DNA of 64,000 nt. It comes from Apricaphanius iberus (Eukaryota; Chordata; Actinopteri; Cyprinodontiformes; Aphaniidae). The stretch spans positions 800,732 through 864,731 of the forward strand of contig JAPXFQ010001794.1 of NCBI GenBank assembly GCA_028564705.1, given 5' to 3'. The notes under the pieces were generated by a model. It saw only the letters and a program-made list of their open reading frames with translations. It was not told the DNA's origin and did no database searches. Of this stretch, positions 33,190-45,520 are shown piece by piece; position 1 is the stretch's first letter; the number at the start of each line of letters is the position of its first letter. The position numbers and the translations under genes are program-made.

Positions 33190-34042
33190 TAACAGCTAAC
33201 GTTAGCATAGTTAGCTTACCGATCCAGGAGGAAAGTCCCCATTTCTGTGTGTGTTTGATGCCGTAGAAATGTTTTATGTGGGTCCATCTAGTGTAGGCTT
33301 CACCTAAAACTACTCGAGTTTCTGTTAGCTAGCTAGTTAAGTTAGCTAGCGAGTTAGCTTACCGATCCAGGAGGAAAGTCTCCATTTCTGTGTGTGTTTG
33401 ATGCCGTAGAAATGTTTTATGTGGGTCCATCTAGTGTAGGCTTCACCTAAAACTACTCTAGTTTCTGTTAGCTAGCTAGTTAAGTTAGCTAGCGAGTTAG
33501 CTTACCGATCCAGGAGGAAAGTCTCCATTTCTGTGTGTGTTTGATGCCGTAGAAATGTTTTATGTGGGTCCATCTAGTGTAGGCTTCACCTAAAACTACT
33601 CTAGTTTCTGTTAGCTAGCTAGTTAAGTTAGCTAGCGAGTTAGCTTACCGATCCAGGAGGAAAGTCTCCATTTCTGTGTGTGTTTGATGCCGTAGAAATG
33701 TTTTATGTGGTTCCATCTAGTGTAGGCTTCACCTAAAACTACTCGAGTTTCTGTTAGCTAGCTAGTTAAGTTAGCTAGCGAGTTAGCTTACCGATCCAGG
33801 AGGAAAGTCTCCATTTCTGTGTGTGTTTGATGCCGTAGAAATGTTTTATGTGGGTCCATCTAGTGTAGGCTTCACCTAAAACTACTCTAGTTTCTGTTAG
33901 CTAGCTAGTTAAGTTAGCTAGCAAGTTAGCTTACCGATCCAGGAGGAAAGTCTCCATTTCTGTGTGTGTTTGATGCCGTAGAAATGTTTTATGTGGGTCC
34001 ATCTAGTGTAGGCTTCACCTAAAACTACTCTAGTTTCTGTTC
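33190..34042. repeat. 143-bp tandem array, six copies
   Basis: The anchor ACCGATCCAGGAGGAAAGTC recurs at 33218, 33361, 33504, 33647, 33790 and 33933, an exact 143-bp step each time. Units differ only at scattered single bases, so the array is recent. Unit junctions hold TTAGCTAGCTAGTTAAG and TTAGCTAGC, an inverted arrangement of GCTAGC. The first unit has a diverged left edge and the last ends at TAGTTTCTGTTC. No ORF spans the array. Confidence 0.97.
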
Positions 34043-34059
34043 TTCTGCGGTCACTTGTT

Positions 34060-34365
34060 TGTCTTGTTTATCTGAATTTCAGGTGTCTTTAATGAGGGTG
34101 ACTTATTGAGTAGGAGTGTCTTACTACTCTGTGGGAGCCAGAGCTCTTCATGGTTGGTTCAAATACTTATTTCATTCAATAAAATGCAAATCAGTTTCTA
34201 TCTTTTATTTAAAGATATTTTTCAACTTTCCTTTTGATGGGCCATCTGTCACTGTTAAAATAAACCTGCCATAAAATGATTCTGTTCTGAGACTTTTCTT
34301 TTCTTTGTCATTGGACAAACTTACAAGATCAGCCAGGGGTCAAATAATTATTTCCCCCACTGTAC
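34060..34365 (-). mobile_element. Tc1-family end fragment
   Basis: Includes CAAATACTTATTTCATTCAA, AATAAAATGCAAATCA and a terminus TTTCCCCCACTGTA, as in the 5' non-coding part and end of common teleost Tc1 elements read in the antisense direction. No transposase coding left. Confidence 0.65.
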
Positions 34366-34520
34366 GCCATATTCCCCGGATGCCTTTATTAATAATGCCT
34401 AATCACTAAATAGAAGAAATCTAGAAATAATTTTCCCGTAACACTCCATTTTAGGTTCCCAATAATACACACAGAAGACTGCTGTTCAAATGGGTTTGAA
34501 TTTTTTTACAAGGCCCAGTA

Positions 34521-34563
34521 CATCCATCCATCCATCCATCCATCCATCCATCCATCCATCCAC
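34521..34563. repeat. (ATCC)n microsatellite
   Basis: About ten CATC tetranucleotides. It produces the SIHPSIHPS stretch in a spurious ORF. Confidence 0.95.
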
Positions 34564-37183
34564 CCAACTACTCCAAACTGAAAAGCAGCTAGTTATCCAG
34601 AAGCTGACGGCTGGGCTGACAACTTGCTTCAAGCTGGAACGTTTTCAGAGAACTAAACCGAACAAAAATCCTGACAACTCCACCAGTCAGCAGAGTGGAG
34701 TCCTGCAGCTTTAGGCTACGGTCAGTTACAGCATTCATCCGTGGACGTGGAGCTCAGGCTGGGAGCTCCCAGGGCGATCCGATGATCAAACCAGAGGTGA
34801 CGCGATTACGCCGCAACGAGGATCCTAAAGGTTTCAGTTTGAAAAAGTAGCAGCAGCAGCAGTGAGCTGACAATTTAACTGATGTCGCTGCACTCTGTAC
34901 AGTATCAGCTCGGCCTGGAAGGACTTCGGCTCATCAGCGGTGCAGTAAGTTGTAAGTACAGCAACAAGTCAGACGTGCACAGACAGCAGAGACTGTCTGT
35001 TGGTGACAGTTTCTCCTGCAGCCTGCAGAGCTTGATACGGATCCCAGTAAAACATCTTATGAAGCATCTAAACGCTGAGGAGAGAGAAGGTCTGATGGAG
35101 AACAGTACAGTAGTCCAGTTAAATATTCATATCGCTGGACCATCAAAACCTGATGTCTCAGAAGCATTGTGCCGCGGACTGCGGCAGTTGAATTATTTTT
35201 TATGGCCGATGGCTCTGAAACAGGTCAAGATCAGCAGTTTAGTTTGGAACGGTCAGAAAACTGGGCGTTGGAACAAAGTAAAAAACCCGGAAGTTTCATA
35301 ATAAAGGACATGACAAAAACAAAAAACGTGACAGCAGGGTAGAAGTCAGTCGGTCTAATGTGTTATTTTTTTTTATCATGAACAGTTTATACCAGTGATT
35401 GTTTTGGACAGAAATATCGGCAGTTCTGGGAGTGGATGGTGAGTTTATGCCACTTAGAATTCATTTTCCCCCCTGCAAACTATTCTTTATGTTATCCAAT
35501 TGGAATTCTCCTGGGATTTCGTGATTCACCGGGAGCAGCTGCTGAATTCACGAGTAAAAAACGCGTCCATTACGTCACGCGTCCAGAGGAAAAGCAGGGA
35601 TAACCGGCCACAGTGGCGCTTCAAAGTCTCAGTAACTTCTCAAAATGCAGTCAGCTCCCGGTCAGCGAAACGTATTGAATATAGAGTATAGACTGTGTTT
35701 TAGGAGGAAAATATCTGCGCATTTTCACCAATTGGTCATGAGTGTGAATACTGATCTCTAAAAATTAAAGACAACATTCAGATTTTTCAGTCTCAGTTCT
35801 TCAAAAAAAACTGTCAAAAAAGGAAATATTCAGCAAACGCGACCTCTGCGCTCAGAGACCAAACGGTTCAGTGTTTTTCCAACATGTTTCTCCTTCATAA
35901 AAGGTCAGATCTGTGGTGTCCACCAATAACAGTTGTCCTTTAAACAACTGATCCTGCAGCTCCTCCAGAGTTACCATGGACCTCTTGGCCCGTTTAAAAA
36001 TGATTTTCCTCGTAGAACGTAATCATGCCCAACTTAATGTTGGTCTGGTGGAAAGAAAATGGGCTAAAATCTGCAGAAGTTTGTTGTTTTAGAGTAAAAA
36101 CATGAGAAAAAGTCCACTGCCTGCTTCCCTCAGCATATTACTGCTGTGTGAATAAAACAATCTGCTTTTTAAAATACATCAGCAGGTTGTAATGAAAATG
36201 AAGAACAGAACAGGCAGAAGTCCAATAAAAATCACTGTTCTGGAGTCATTTAATTATTTCTCATTTAATCTCTTCCTTTGATTTTCTTCCACTAATCAGG
36301 AGAGGAGGAGGAAGAGGAGGAGAGAGCGTCAAATTCCCATTTAAAATCTGATTTTCCTGCTAAATGTTAAGGCTGTTTTGATCCACGCACGCACACACAC
36401 ACCCCCGACGGATTAATTGATCCTTTCGCATTTATTCAATTATTGTTCCAGCAACGTTTTTTAATTGGGTTTTAACTAACTCATACTGGGAAGCTGGGAA
36501 ATCATAAGGAAGACATTCATGTGGAACTAATTTCTTGGTTTATTTTATTGCACTAAAAATAATACATCTGTTTATTAAAAGATTAGAGAGCATTAGAGCT
36601 GGGTGTCTTCATTTTTATTTAAAAAATTTACACTCCTGTTTGTAGGAAGGAAAAATTGCTGCTCTTTGCTGTAATACTGACCATCAGTAACATCCCAACT
36701 TAGGGTCAGTTTTTACCAAGCTGGGCTGAAAGATGGTTTCAAATCCATGTATAAATTCATAGCCAACCTACGGATTAGATCATTTAAATGTCTGAGTCTG
36801 AGTTATTGCAACCAGACACATCCCTCCGTGTTGATCATGCAGCTTTCCAAATTGCGGCTGCTGTTAAAATTTGCAATACGCCCGGAACCCACCCATCCCA
36901 AACAGTAGAAATCCAGTTATTACAATTCTAATTATGGAATTTCCAGCATCTTCCATGGAAAGAAACAACAGGCACATAATCGACAGCACTACAATTTGAT
37001 AATATTTGATCAATTGCATTCTGAGACCAGCTGAGTAATTCCAATATTTCTTTAGTTCTTTGGAGGAAAAATACAAAGAGATGCTCCAGATGGACTAGAA
37101 AGAGAGCAGCAGGATGAGAGAATGGAGGGAGAAGAAATGTGTCCGCTTTGGCCGAGTGCAGGAGGTAGAAATAAAATGATAAG
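34564..37183. other. Giant-intron sequence, mostly non-repetitive
   Basis: A 139-codon ORF at 34882-35301 has no recognisable domain. At about 35400-35450, GACAGAAATATC followed by TGGGAGTGGATGGTGAGTTTATG recurs inverted at about 45980-46030. The A+T-rich block 36380-36500 (CGGATTAATTGATCC, TTTTTTAATTGGG) is non-repetitive and could be a conserved non-coding element. Confidence 0.35.
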
Positions 37184-38966
37184 TAGGGCTGGATGATATT
37201 TCGATGGAAATAGACGTATGATGCGATATAGAAAAAAAGGGGTCGATAAAGTTTGATAAAATAAAGAAGTAAAAATATTCCCCAAATTTTTTATCACAGC
37301 CTTTCAGGTAGCTCCATAAAACAGTCATTACTTCCTCCAAACCAATCGTTAACGCTGACCCAGGCAGCTCCAACACCCATCACTCTCTCCTTCAAACCAC
37401 AAAAAGGAGCAAATGACTTGACTTGCAGCAGAATTTGTTGATGGTCCCTAAGCAAACCATCGATGTAAAACTAAGTTCCCCTCGGTCAGTTTTCCCAGAA
37501 AAACGTTTCAGTAGCTCAGGTAAATGCGTCCTGCTTTAAACCGATCCTAGACGCACTAAAACACTAAACCTAGCGATAATGAACCAAATAAATTATCACA
37601 AACAGTTGTCTCCCCTCAGGACTCCCCTCCCATGGCTCACTGAATCACCGTTACGGAGAGACACAGGAAACCTACCCAGGTCGCGCTGCTAACAACACCT
37701 GCAGCTTTTAAAATGTCCTCCAGGTTCTCCACCCGGTTCCTCAGAAGCGAAAAACTCTTTAAAAAACACAAATGGTGTTGGATAAACCTGCTGGTTTCAG
37801 CTCTCAGTGACTGGACTGGGCTCTGTCTACACGCTGGTATCGGTGAGTAGCTGGTTAGCTTTAGCTTTAGCAGCTGGACTGAATTGGAATCAGTTTTACT
37901 GACAAACTAAACCAAAGCTTTCAGCCATTAATAAATTGTCCTAAAATGTTTAAAAATCATCAAGATAAGCCTCCAATTTAAATTACTAACATAATTTAAA
38001 AAATATTTAATATAATGGTTACTAACATTACTTTTAGCTTCCACAATGTGGTTGCTTGTCTTCCTGGGGCCATATAAAAGTGCTGTACAGTTAAAAATAG
38101 TCAGATATAACATACATGCATGTATGCATTTATCCACATTCATTGGTATTAAACGCGTTGTTTTTAAATAGAGCATTGTGCATATAACAGAGTTTGTCCT
38201 CCACTTTTAGCCAGACCAAACTGGAAGCATTATATCCACACTCTTGTTTCAGACGTCCCTGTGCAGCACTGGACCAAATTACCGGTCAGTACCCCAGATG
38301 TGACAGAACTAAAGACTGGACAGCTGTTTTCATGACTGAGGGTGGACAATATGCTGAACATCTCCGGGACAAAGCAATGCCTTTGGACATTTTGGACGCA
38401 ATGTGGTCAATCTGTTCGGCCCAAGAGAGCCGACTGTCCATACTTCACACCCAAGAGTTTAGTCTGACTCACCTGCTCTACCAAAGATTTATCAATTGTT
38501 AGATTTAAGTTACAAGGCTTATCAAGCATGCGTTTAGTACCAAAGACTATACATTTAAGTTTTTAGATATATATTGAGAGCTAACTTGTTGAGTTTCACC
38601 CAATTTTTAATGGCATTAAGTTCGTTCTGTAAGGTGAAACTCATATCACCTATTGTAGGTGATGCATAAAACATTGTGGCATCATCTGCATAAAGTACGA
38701 CATCTGCTCAAACACTGAAAACAACAATGGATGTAAAGGATGTAACTCAGGTCTTTTGATTAGTTTCTGTCTTTAAAAAACTTATGATTAAAAAATAGAT
38801 TTAATTAAATTCTTAGCTAAAATTAATTAATTGAAAAATAAAATGGCCTGAGAGGCACTTAAAAAACCTTTTCTACATGTTGTGATAGTTATCAATGATT
38901 ATCGATATTGACCAATATGACTTCTCCCTTTATCGATAGGATCTTTTTCTGTATCATCCACCTCTA
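37184..38966. mobile_element. hAT non-autonomous element interrupted by a LINE
   Basis: Left end TAGGGCTGGATGATATTTCG and right end, inverted, TAGAGGTGGATGATACAG. Flanking 8-mers are ATGATAAG (37176-37183) and ATAATAAG (38967-38974), 7 of 8 matching. The interior aligns in order with the element at 52312-53316 (AAACCACAAAAAGGA, CACTAAAACACTAAAC, GTTAGCTTTAGCTTTAGC) except for about 700 bp at 38036-38738, which is a LINE insertion. No transposase seen. Confidence 0.82.
38036..38738 (-). mobile_element. 5'-truncated LINE with YADD box, inside a hAT
   Basis: On the minus strand: VVLYADDATMFYA, then FTLQNELNAIKNWVKLNKLA, then a frame continuing TKLLGV, SWAEQIDHIASKMSKGIALS and a VLSHLGY-like segment. 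These are the palm and thumb of a non-LTR reverse transcriptase. Frameshifts and stops interrupt it. Its limits come from comparison with the uninterrupted sister hAT at 52312-53316. It differs from the L2 copies in the window, so it is probably another clade. Confidence 0.8.
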
Positions 38967-39229
38967 ATAATAAGGTAAATTTAAGGATTTGAACTATAAA
39001 AATAGCCTTTTAGCCGCGTCCTTTAGAGAAGGTTGCAGGTATTCATGGGCGGCTGTGGCCCCTGACCCCCGTTAATTCCAATTATATTAAAGGTTTTTCG
39101 CATTTCAAGGTCCCTGATTGGCCAAGCCAGTCTGCAGAAAATCAGCCCCATAGAAAGTCCCAAAACATGGAGGAATGGGCCAAAATAGCAGCAACAGTGG
39201 AAACCTGCTGGAGACCTACAGGTGACCTT
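38967..39229. other. Unassigned sequence
   Basis: No element or gene recognised. Confidence 0.35.
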
Positions 39230-39466
39230 TGACCTCTGGGATTGATAAAGTGTTGAGATGAGCTTTTGTTATTGACCAAATACAGATTCTCCACCATATT
39301 TTGAAAATAAGTTATTTAAAAATCAGAACAACTAATTTTCTGGATATTTTTCACATTTTGTCTCTCATAGTTGAGGTAAACCTATTATGAAAATTACAGG
39401 CCTCCCTCATCTGTTTAAGTGGACAATCGGAGGCTGATTAAATACTTTTTTGCCCAAACTGTACGT
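39230..39466 (-). mobile_element. Tc1-family end fragment
   Basis: CACATTTTGTCTCTCATAGT, TGAGGTAAACCTATTATGAA, AAATTACAGGCC and TAAATACTTTTTTGCCC followed by CTGTA match the antisense 5' terminus of common teleost Tc1 elements, as at 47880-48073. Confidence 0.75.
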
Positions 39467-40627
39467 TTTAACTTCATCATCGCACCTGAATGACCCAGTC
39501 AGTGTCCGCAGCCTGTAGCTGTAGACCGTCGCTGGAGTAAATTATGGAAATGAAGAGGTTTAAATAACAAACAAATTGCATCTGAAACTATAAAAACGTG
39601 ACCATCTATTAAGATAATTCTACAAATAACCAACGAGGAGAGAACATTCGTCACTCGGCTGGTCTGCAGAGAACCTGAAGAATCCCCATCAGTCTTAAAC
39701 TTCTTTTCCCGGACTTTTTGTTTTCAACACTAATAAAAACGGAGATTTTTCATTAATTTATATAAAATCAGCAGGGGATTGAACACTTATTCCTCTCCCT
39801 GCAGATCAAAGCCGCGAGACGGATAAAACCAGAACCAAACCAAAACACGGCTAAACCCCGAGGATTTAAGCGCAGCAACATCTCTATCTGCGTCTCTGAC
39901 TCAGAGCAGAAGAAAGCGTGAGATGGAGGACCGATATAGACATGACAATCTGTGCTGTCCACTCTGAGAAGAGGTGGGAAAAAAAGCCTCGTACAAAGAG
40001 AGACGAGGAGCAGAAAATGAGCACATGAGAGAGGCAGATGGACCAATAGAAAGGAGTTTTTAGAAAAGGCTAAATCTGGCTGGTGGTTCAGACGTCGTCT
40101 GTTGTCACAACAGCATCACAGAGCGAGCTGCAGGAGCTCAGTGTTAACAGTGAATCTGGGATAAAGTACAGTCTGTCAGCTTTAATTCTGGACGGCGGAT
40201 CAGCACTCCAGGAACTGAAGCCAAGTTCTTCTCAGAGAGAAGATTACCGACCAGGTGAAAGGAACGCACAAGCACTCAGGCTTAAGGTGACCACCAGAGT
40301 CTACAGCGAAGCCAACAGGATCCTTCAAGGTCGATCAGACAAAAACAGCTGAGAGGCTTTCAAAGCAAGAAACACAGAAAAGCACAGCGGTGGCAGCATC
40401 ATTCTGTGAGCCCAGTCCAACATCTGTGGTACAGGAGGAGGGAACGACTCCAGCAGGCTAACAGAAAGGTCAATGCCAAACAAACGGGGAGAACATTTAG
40501 ATTTCAACATCTTCGAGATGAAGGAGCGTCAAATTACAGAGACTGAATGTATGAAATCTACAGATGTGAAATAGTTTGGCATGAAAAACTGGTTGAAGTG
40601 GATAAAACCGGATATAATGTTAAACGC
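39467..40627. other. Unassigned sequence before the GAAA array
   Basis: Non-repetitive. ORFs at 39768 (minus) and 40083 (plus) have no clear motif. A GGTGGCAGCATCATTCTGTG string near 40389 recalls Tc1 transposase DNA but is too short to call. Confidence 0.35.
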
Positions 40628-40836
40628 TAAGAAAGAAAGAGAGCAAGAAAGAAAGAAAGAAAGAGAGCAAGAAAGAAAGAAAGAGAGCAAGAAAGAGAGC
40701 GAGCAAGAAAGCAAGAAAGCAAGAAAGAAAGAGAGCAAGAAAGCAAGAAAGAAAGAAAGCAAGAAAGAGAGCAAGAAAGAAAGAAAGCAAGAAAGAAAGA
40801 AAGCAAGAAAGAGAGCAAGAAAGAAAGAAAGAAATC

Positions 40837-40871
<35 letters not shown>

Positions 40872-40872
40872 C

Positions 40873-40931
<59 letters not shown>

Positions 40932-40932
40932 C

Positions 40933-40968
<36 letters not shown>

Positions 40969-40996
40969 CAGAAAGAAAGAAAGAAAGAAAGAAAGC

Positions 40997-41043
<47 letters not shown>

Positions 41044-41220
41044 CAAGAAAGAAATCAAGAAAGAAAGAAAGAAAGAAAGCAAGAAAGAAAGCAAGAAAGA
41101 AAGAAAGAAAGAAAGCAAGAAAGAAAGAAAGAAAGCAAGAAAGAAAGAAAGAAAGAAAGAAAGCAAGAAAGAAAGCAAGAAAGAAAGAAAGAAAAAAAGA
41201 AAGAAAGAAAGCAAGAAAAA

Positions 41221-41251
<31 letters not shown>

Positions 41252-41328
41252 CAAGAAAGAAAGAAAGAAAGAAAGAAAGAAAAAAAGAAAGAAAAAAAGA
41301 AAGCAAGAAAGAAAGAAAGAAAGAAAAA

Positions 41329-41359
<31 letters not shown>
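40628..41359. repeat. GAAA-type microsatellite with GCAA and GAGA variants, 732 bp
   Basis: Near-pure purine (GAAA)n with frequent GCAA, GAGA and late AAAA variants. The tetranucleotide step gives open frames on both strands: a 272-codon Lys/Glu/Arg ORF on plus, and Leu/Ser/Phe ORFs on minus. These are composition artefacts. Variants are clustered: GCAAGAAAGAGA near the left, AAAAAAGAAA near the right. Confidence 0.98.
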
Positions 41360-43680
41360 TCCTATCTATCTGGGCCAAAAAGAAAATCTTACCACTTAAT
41401 TTCATATTTACATTTTACTTTTTTAGCAGACAACAGGACGATTCACGTCTAAATAAATCTTAATAAAATAAAAATGCACAGCGTCTGATGACATTAACCC
41501 CATAATACATTGAATTTGATCAAAAAACTTTTTCTGTCCCTTCATCAGATTCTCCTGCATCTTCCTCCATCACAGGCTAATACTCGTCATCACTTTCCTC
41601 ATCTTATCCAAATCTGAACCTCCTCGACTATCTTGGTGTTTATAATATTTTCTACTTTTATTTCTCCTACATCACTGAATTCATTCAATTCACAAAAACT
41701 GTCCTGGTGTCCTCCACAATGGACATTCACTGAAGCCCAATTATTTCAAATTATAAATCATTAAACTGTTTAATGAAGTCAGAATATTTTTATTGACCTG
41801 TTAATTAACAAGAATATGTAAAATTATCATTGTAGAAATAGAAAAACATTAGTTTTATTTGACTCGTCTTTAATCTTCTGGTTCCGCTGGGTAGGCAGCC
41901 ATTTTGTTTGATGAACAAAGAACGTCCCAGGATGTTAACCCATTAAATTACTTTAGGGAATAATAATTCAAAAACTCACAAGAAGATGAAGTTGAACAAA
42001 ATATCTACAAAGGACACAAATTAAATTGCTGGGTCTAAGGAGAAAATCCCAACAGTTGAATAAGTTCATCAAACAAATACTGTAGATTTTATGTGGGAAA
42101 GAAATGTTAGAAAAACATCCAAATTCATCAAGTTCTTCAAACCTTTAGGTCTTGATTGAAAGAAACTGGGTTAAAATCCCGATTTAGGTAACTCTTTAAA
42201 AACTGTTCCCGTTTAATAAATTCATTAAAATCGGATTTGGGTGAATCAACGTCTGCTTTGACTAAAAGCTGCTTGATGTTGGTTATTTAACCGTGAACAC
42301 TGAAGCAAACATTTTCTACTCTAAGATTTGAACTTGCTGGAAATAATTTCGCCATAATGAGGAATAAAAAAAAAAAATCTCCATCTGCATCAACCATCTG
42401 TGATAGCAAGTGACGTTTGAATTACTCCTGATTTAGAGTCAGAAAACCAGACAACAATCATTGCAGGGGCCACAAATGGCCCCCAGACTGCACTTTGGAT
42501 ACGGCGAATGCAGCCGTCAGGGTTGGCTCCTCCCCCTTCGCCTGATTCCTGGGAGGGAAAAAAACGCCACTAAAGCCACCAAACACCAAAGATCCAAGGA
42601 GCCTTTCCCCAGCAGAAGCACAGGACTCCTCTGTGACGTTTTAACACCTGGGCTGATTTTTTTCTGTGCGGTGGCTTGGAAACAGAAAAACACTGACGGA
42701 ATTAATAAAACATGCTTTCATTACTAAAAACATGAGGAACTTCACTGTCGGGACACAGACATCTGTATACGGAGTCTTATAAAAGACTAGTCAGCAGAAA
42801 CAGAGTGAAATCTCAAAAGGTTTCTTGTGCCGCTTTATTCCGAAAAGGATTTCATACATTATGAACGATTTGTGGCTTTCTGAGGATCAGATTCACTAAC
42901 AGCGGAGAGCAAAGAAAACAGACAAGTTAATAGTTTTGTAGTTATTACAGCGCATTCCTCTGAGACCGTAGATGTTGCTGATTGTTAATTAATAACAGTT
43001 GGATGAAGAGAATCTCTGATTCCTGGTTCTGACCCACATTTCCTTCTCCATCCACCATCAGCCACGTTTATTAATCTTCATATGACTGATGATCGGCTCT
43101 GACTGCAAAGCGGAAACGCATCCGGCGCTCACGAAGGGTTTGTTTCGACTTGGTTCAGCAGATTACTTTTTTTTTTTTCTTTTTGGACCATCCAACCTTT
43201 AACCTCCTCAGCCAGTTGGGAGTTGAGCTCCGTCATCCCTTATAAATCCCTCGGTTACACGTTCACAAGGAAGAATACAAACTTGCCTTTCAGCCTGTGG
43301 TATTTTTTTTTCTGTTTTTGTTGGATTTTTACGAAAAAGCCGAGGAGTTTTTAATCTTCTATTTCCTTTCTCCCATTAAAAATAACGGGATCTGATTCAG
43401 AGACATTTGCAGAAATGTCGCAACAGAACCGCCTTTCTCTGTAAATCACCCAGTTCGTCAGGTTTCCCACCAGCCCACAGCACCACAGATCCTCTTCTAT
43501 GGTTGGCATTACCCGTGAGGAAATATTCATTTCCTTTTAGGTGTCATTCAACAGATGGAAAACGGTTGGACTTCTCCTCCCTTTAGGCTACTTTAAGTGA
43601 AAGTCGGATTGATTTACGTCGCTCTGCAGCGTTCCAACTAGAGGCAGAAAATCAGTTTTATCATTCAGTCCAGCAGCTTT
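41360..43680. other. Giant-intron sequence, no repeat recognised
   Basis: 2.3 kb without a recognisable gene, RNA or transposon end. Poly-A at 42366-42377 and poly-T near 43169. The ORF at 42461-42727 has no motif. Confidence 0.4.
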
Positions 43681-43689
43681 TGTTTGCAG

Positions 43690-44698
43690 TTCCAGAGTTA
43701 AACGGTTCCTGTAGTTCTTCACCAGGTTTCCACAAACTACTACAGGGATCCACACAGATCTACTGTAGATCTGTCAGGTTTCAGGATGTAGGTCTGTAGA
43801 CTGGCTAGGCCGCTCCAGAACCTTGATCCGGTTCTTATGGAGCCACTCCTTGGTTCTCCTGGCTGTGAGCTTCGGCTCATCGTCATGTCTGACTGAGGGA
43901 AGGAGGTTTTAGCTCTAGATCTAACAACACATTCATCCTCTCCTTACAACAGTGCAGTCGTCCTGTCCGCTTCACAGAAAAGCAGCCCCATAGCATGATT
44001 CTTCCTCCTCCATGTTTCACAGTAGGGATGCTGTTGTTGGGATGCAGCTCATCCTTTATTTTCCTCCAAACACGGCGAGTGAAGTCTAGACCAAAAAGTT
44101 CTACCTGTGTCTCATCTGACCAACATGATTTTCTCCCAAGCCTCCAGACGCTCTCTGGCAAACTTCAGACGGGCCTGGACATGTGATGGCTTGAGCAGGG
44201 GGACCTTTGGAGCGCTGCATGACTTTAAACCATGACAATGTCGTGTTCTACCAACAGTAACCTTTGAACCTGTGCTCCCAGCTCTCTTCCTATCATTAAC
44301 CAGCTCCTCCCATGTAGTTCTGGGCTGATTAATCACCTTCCTTATCATCAGTGATTCCTCACCAGGTGAGATCTAGCATGGAGTCCCAGGGAGACTGACG
44401 GCCATCTTTAGCTTCTTCCATTCTCTAACAGTTGCTCCAACAGTTGATCTATTGTCTCTAAGCTGCTTGGTAATCGTCCTGTAGTCCTTTCCAGCCTGAA
44501 TGAGGTCTACACTGTTGTCTCTGGTGTCCTTTGACAGCTCTTTGGTCTTGCCCATGGTAGTAGTTGGAGTCTGACTGACTTTGGGGTGGACAGGTGTGTT
44601 TAACGAGCTCAGACAGGTGCTGCTAATTTAGATTATTAAGTGGATAAAGGTGGAGGTTATAAAGTGTGAGAGTTCAAACGCTTCTGTTCCTCACTGTA
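43690..44698 (-). pseudogene. Tc1-family transposon relic with most of the transposase
   Basis: Minus strand, in broken frames: start [20 protein letters not shown] (44555), helix-turn-helix region, RKVINQPRTTWEELVNDRK, CSAPKVPLLKPSHVQARLKF, then WSDETQVELFGLDFTRRVWR, IPTVKHGGGRIMLWGCFS, and a decayed SQSTDLHP segment. These are the paired-like DNA-binding domain and the first two catalytic regions of a DD34E Tc1 transposase. At least two frameshifts and several stops separate the parts. The right end carries a TIR-like TACAGTGAGGAACAGAAGCG (inverted, ending at 44698). The left terminus is not identifiable. Confidence 0.92.
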
Positions 44699-45520
44699 TC
44701 TGGGTTTTAAAAGTTCTCGGACAACACGGATGAGTAAATCTCTCCCCTCTCAGGCTCTCGCTATAATTTTATTCATATGCATTTTTAATAAATGCTCTTC
44801 TTCACAACAGAACCTTAAGTTCCACACATCACTGCCTTTAGTTGCCCACTTGATACCAAAATGCAATTAAATGAGAGATGGTGTTGAGTGCGGGAGCGCT
44901 GCTGGCTGATAAAGTCGCTGAAGCGCTTCGGTGCTCTATACCTTTTAGCTCGACACCGGCAGCCTGTGGGCCCTGATAAGAGGATGCGTTACATCACTAC
45001 CTGCACAGGCTTTTCTAATCGGTGCACACTCACAGATCAATGTCACCCGTTTTACCTTTTTTCTCTCTCACAAATCTCAGCTGACATGTTTGTGGCTTTA
45101 AAGAGAGTCTTTTGTCTCCATTATTTCAGGTAGCAAAGTAGGTTCAAGTTCACCCCGTCATTAATAACCTTTTAAACTAGGAGCTGGTGGTTTGACTGGG
45201 GGGGAATCGGAGTTTCAGCTTTTGTAGAGTAGGTTTAGCTCTGAGTGAAAAGCTGTTAGAGCCTCATTTTAAACGGGCAGCACGGTCCTGTTTCCAAAAC
45301 TACATGAGTTATAGCAGCAGCGTGAAGCCCTTCGCCGCAATAATCTGCTCAGAGAAACACGAAAGGCTCTTATTTTACTCCTTCCTTTCCGACCAAGGCT
45401 CAGCAGCGCGTTCCTTCCCACCGGGAGCGTTTCAGACGTGCGTCGCCTGCGATAGCGTTCCACCCAGCCGCTCCCGGGAGATCACGAAACCACGGGAGAA
45501 TTGCAATCGCATAACTTAAA
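44699..45520. other. Non-repetitive stretch; possible conserved non-coding element
   Basis: 44720-45060 includes TTCATATGCATTTTTAATAA and ATGCAATTAAATGAGAG, homeodomain-site-like A/T strings in otherwise balanced sequence. ORFs at 44888, 45269 and 45304 have no recognisable motif. Function unknown. Confidence 0.3.

Noticed and set aside
34882..35301. 139-codon ORF as a gene
   Set aside because: No family resemblance, and it lies in the snx29 intron without exon signals that I can defend.
40581..41399. 272-codon Lys/Glu/Arg-rich ORF and overlapping Leu/Ser/Phe ORFs
   Set aside because: Pure by-product of a GAAA-type tetranucleotide array; open in several frames on both strands.
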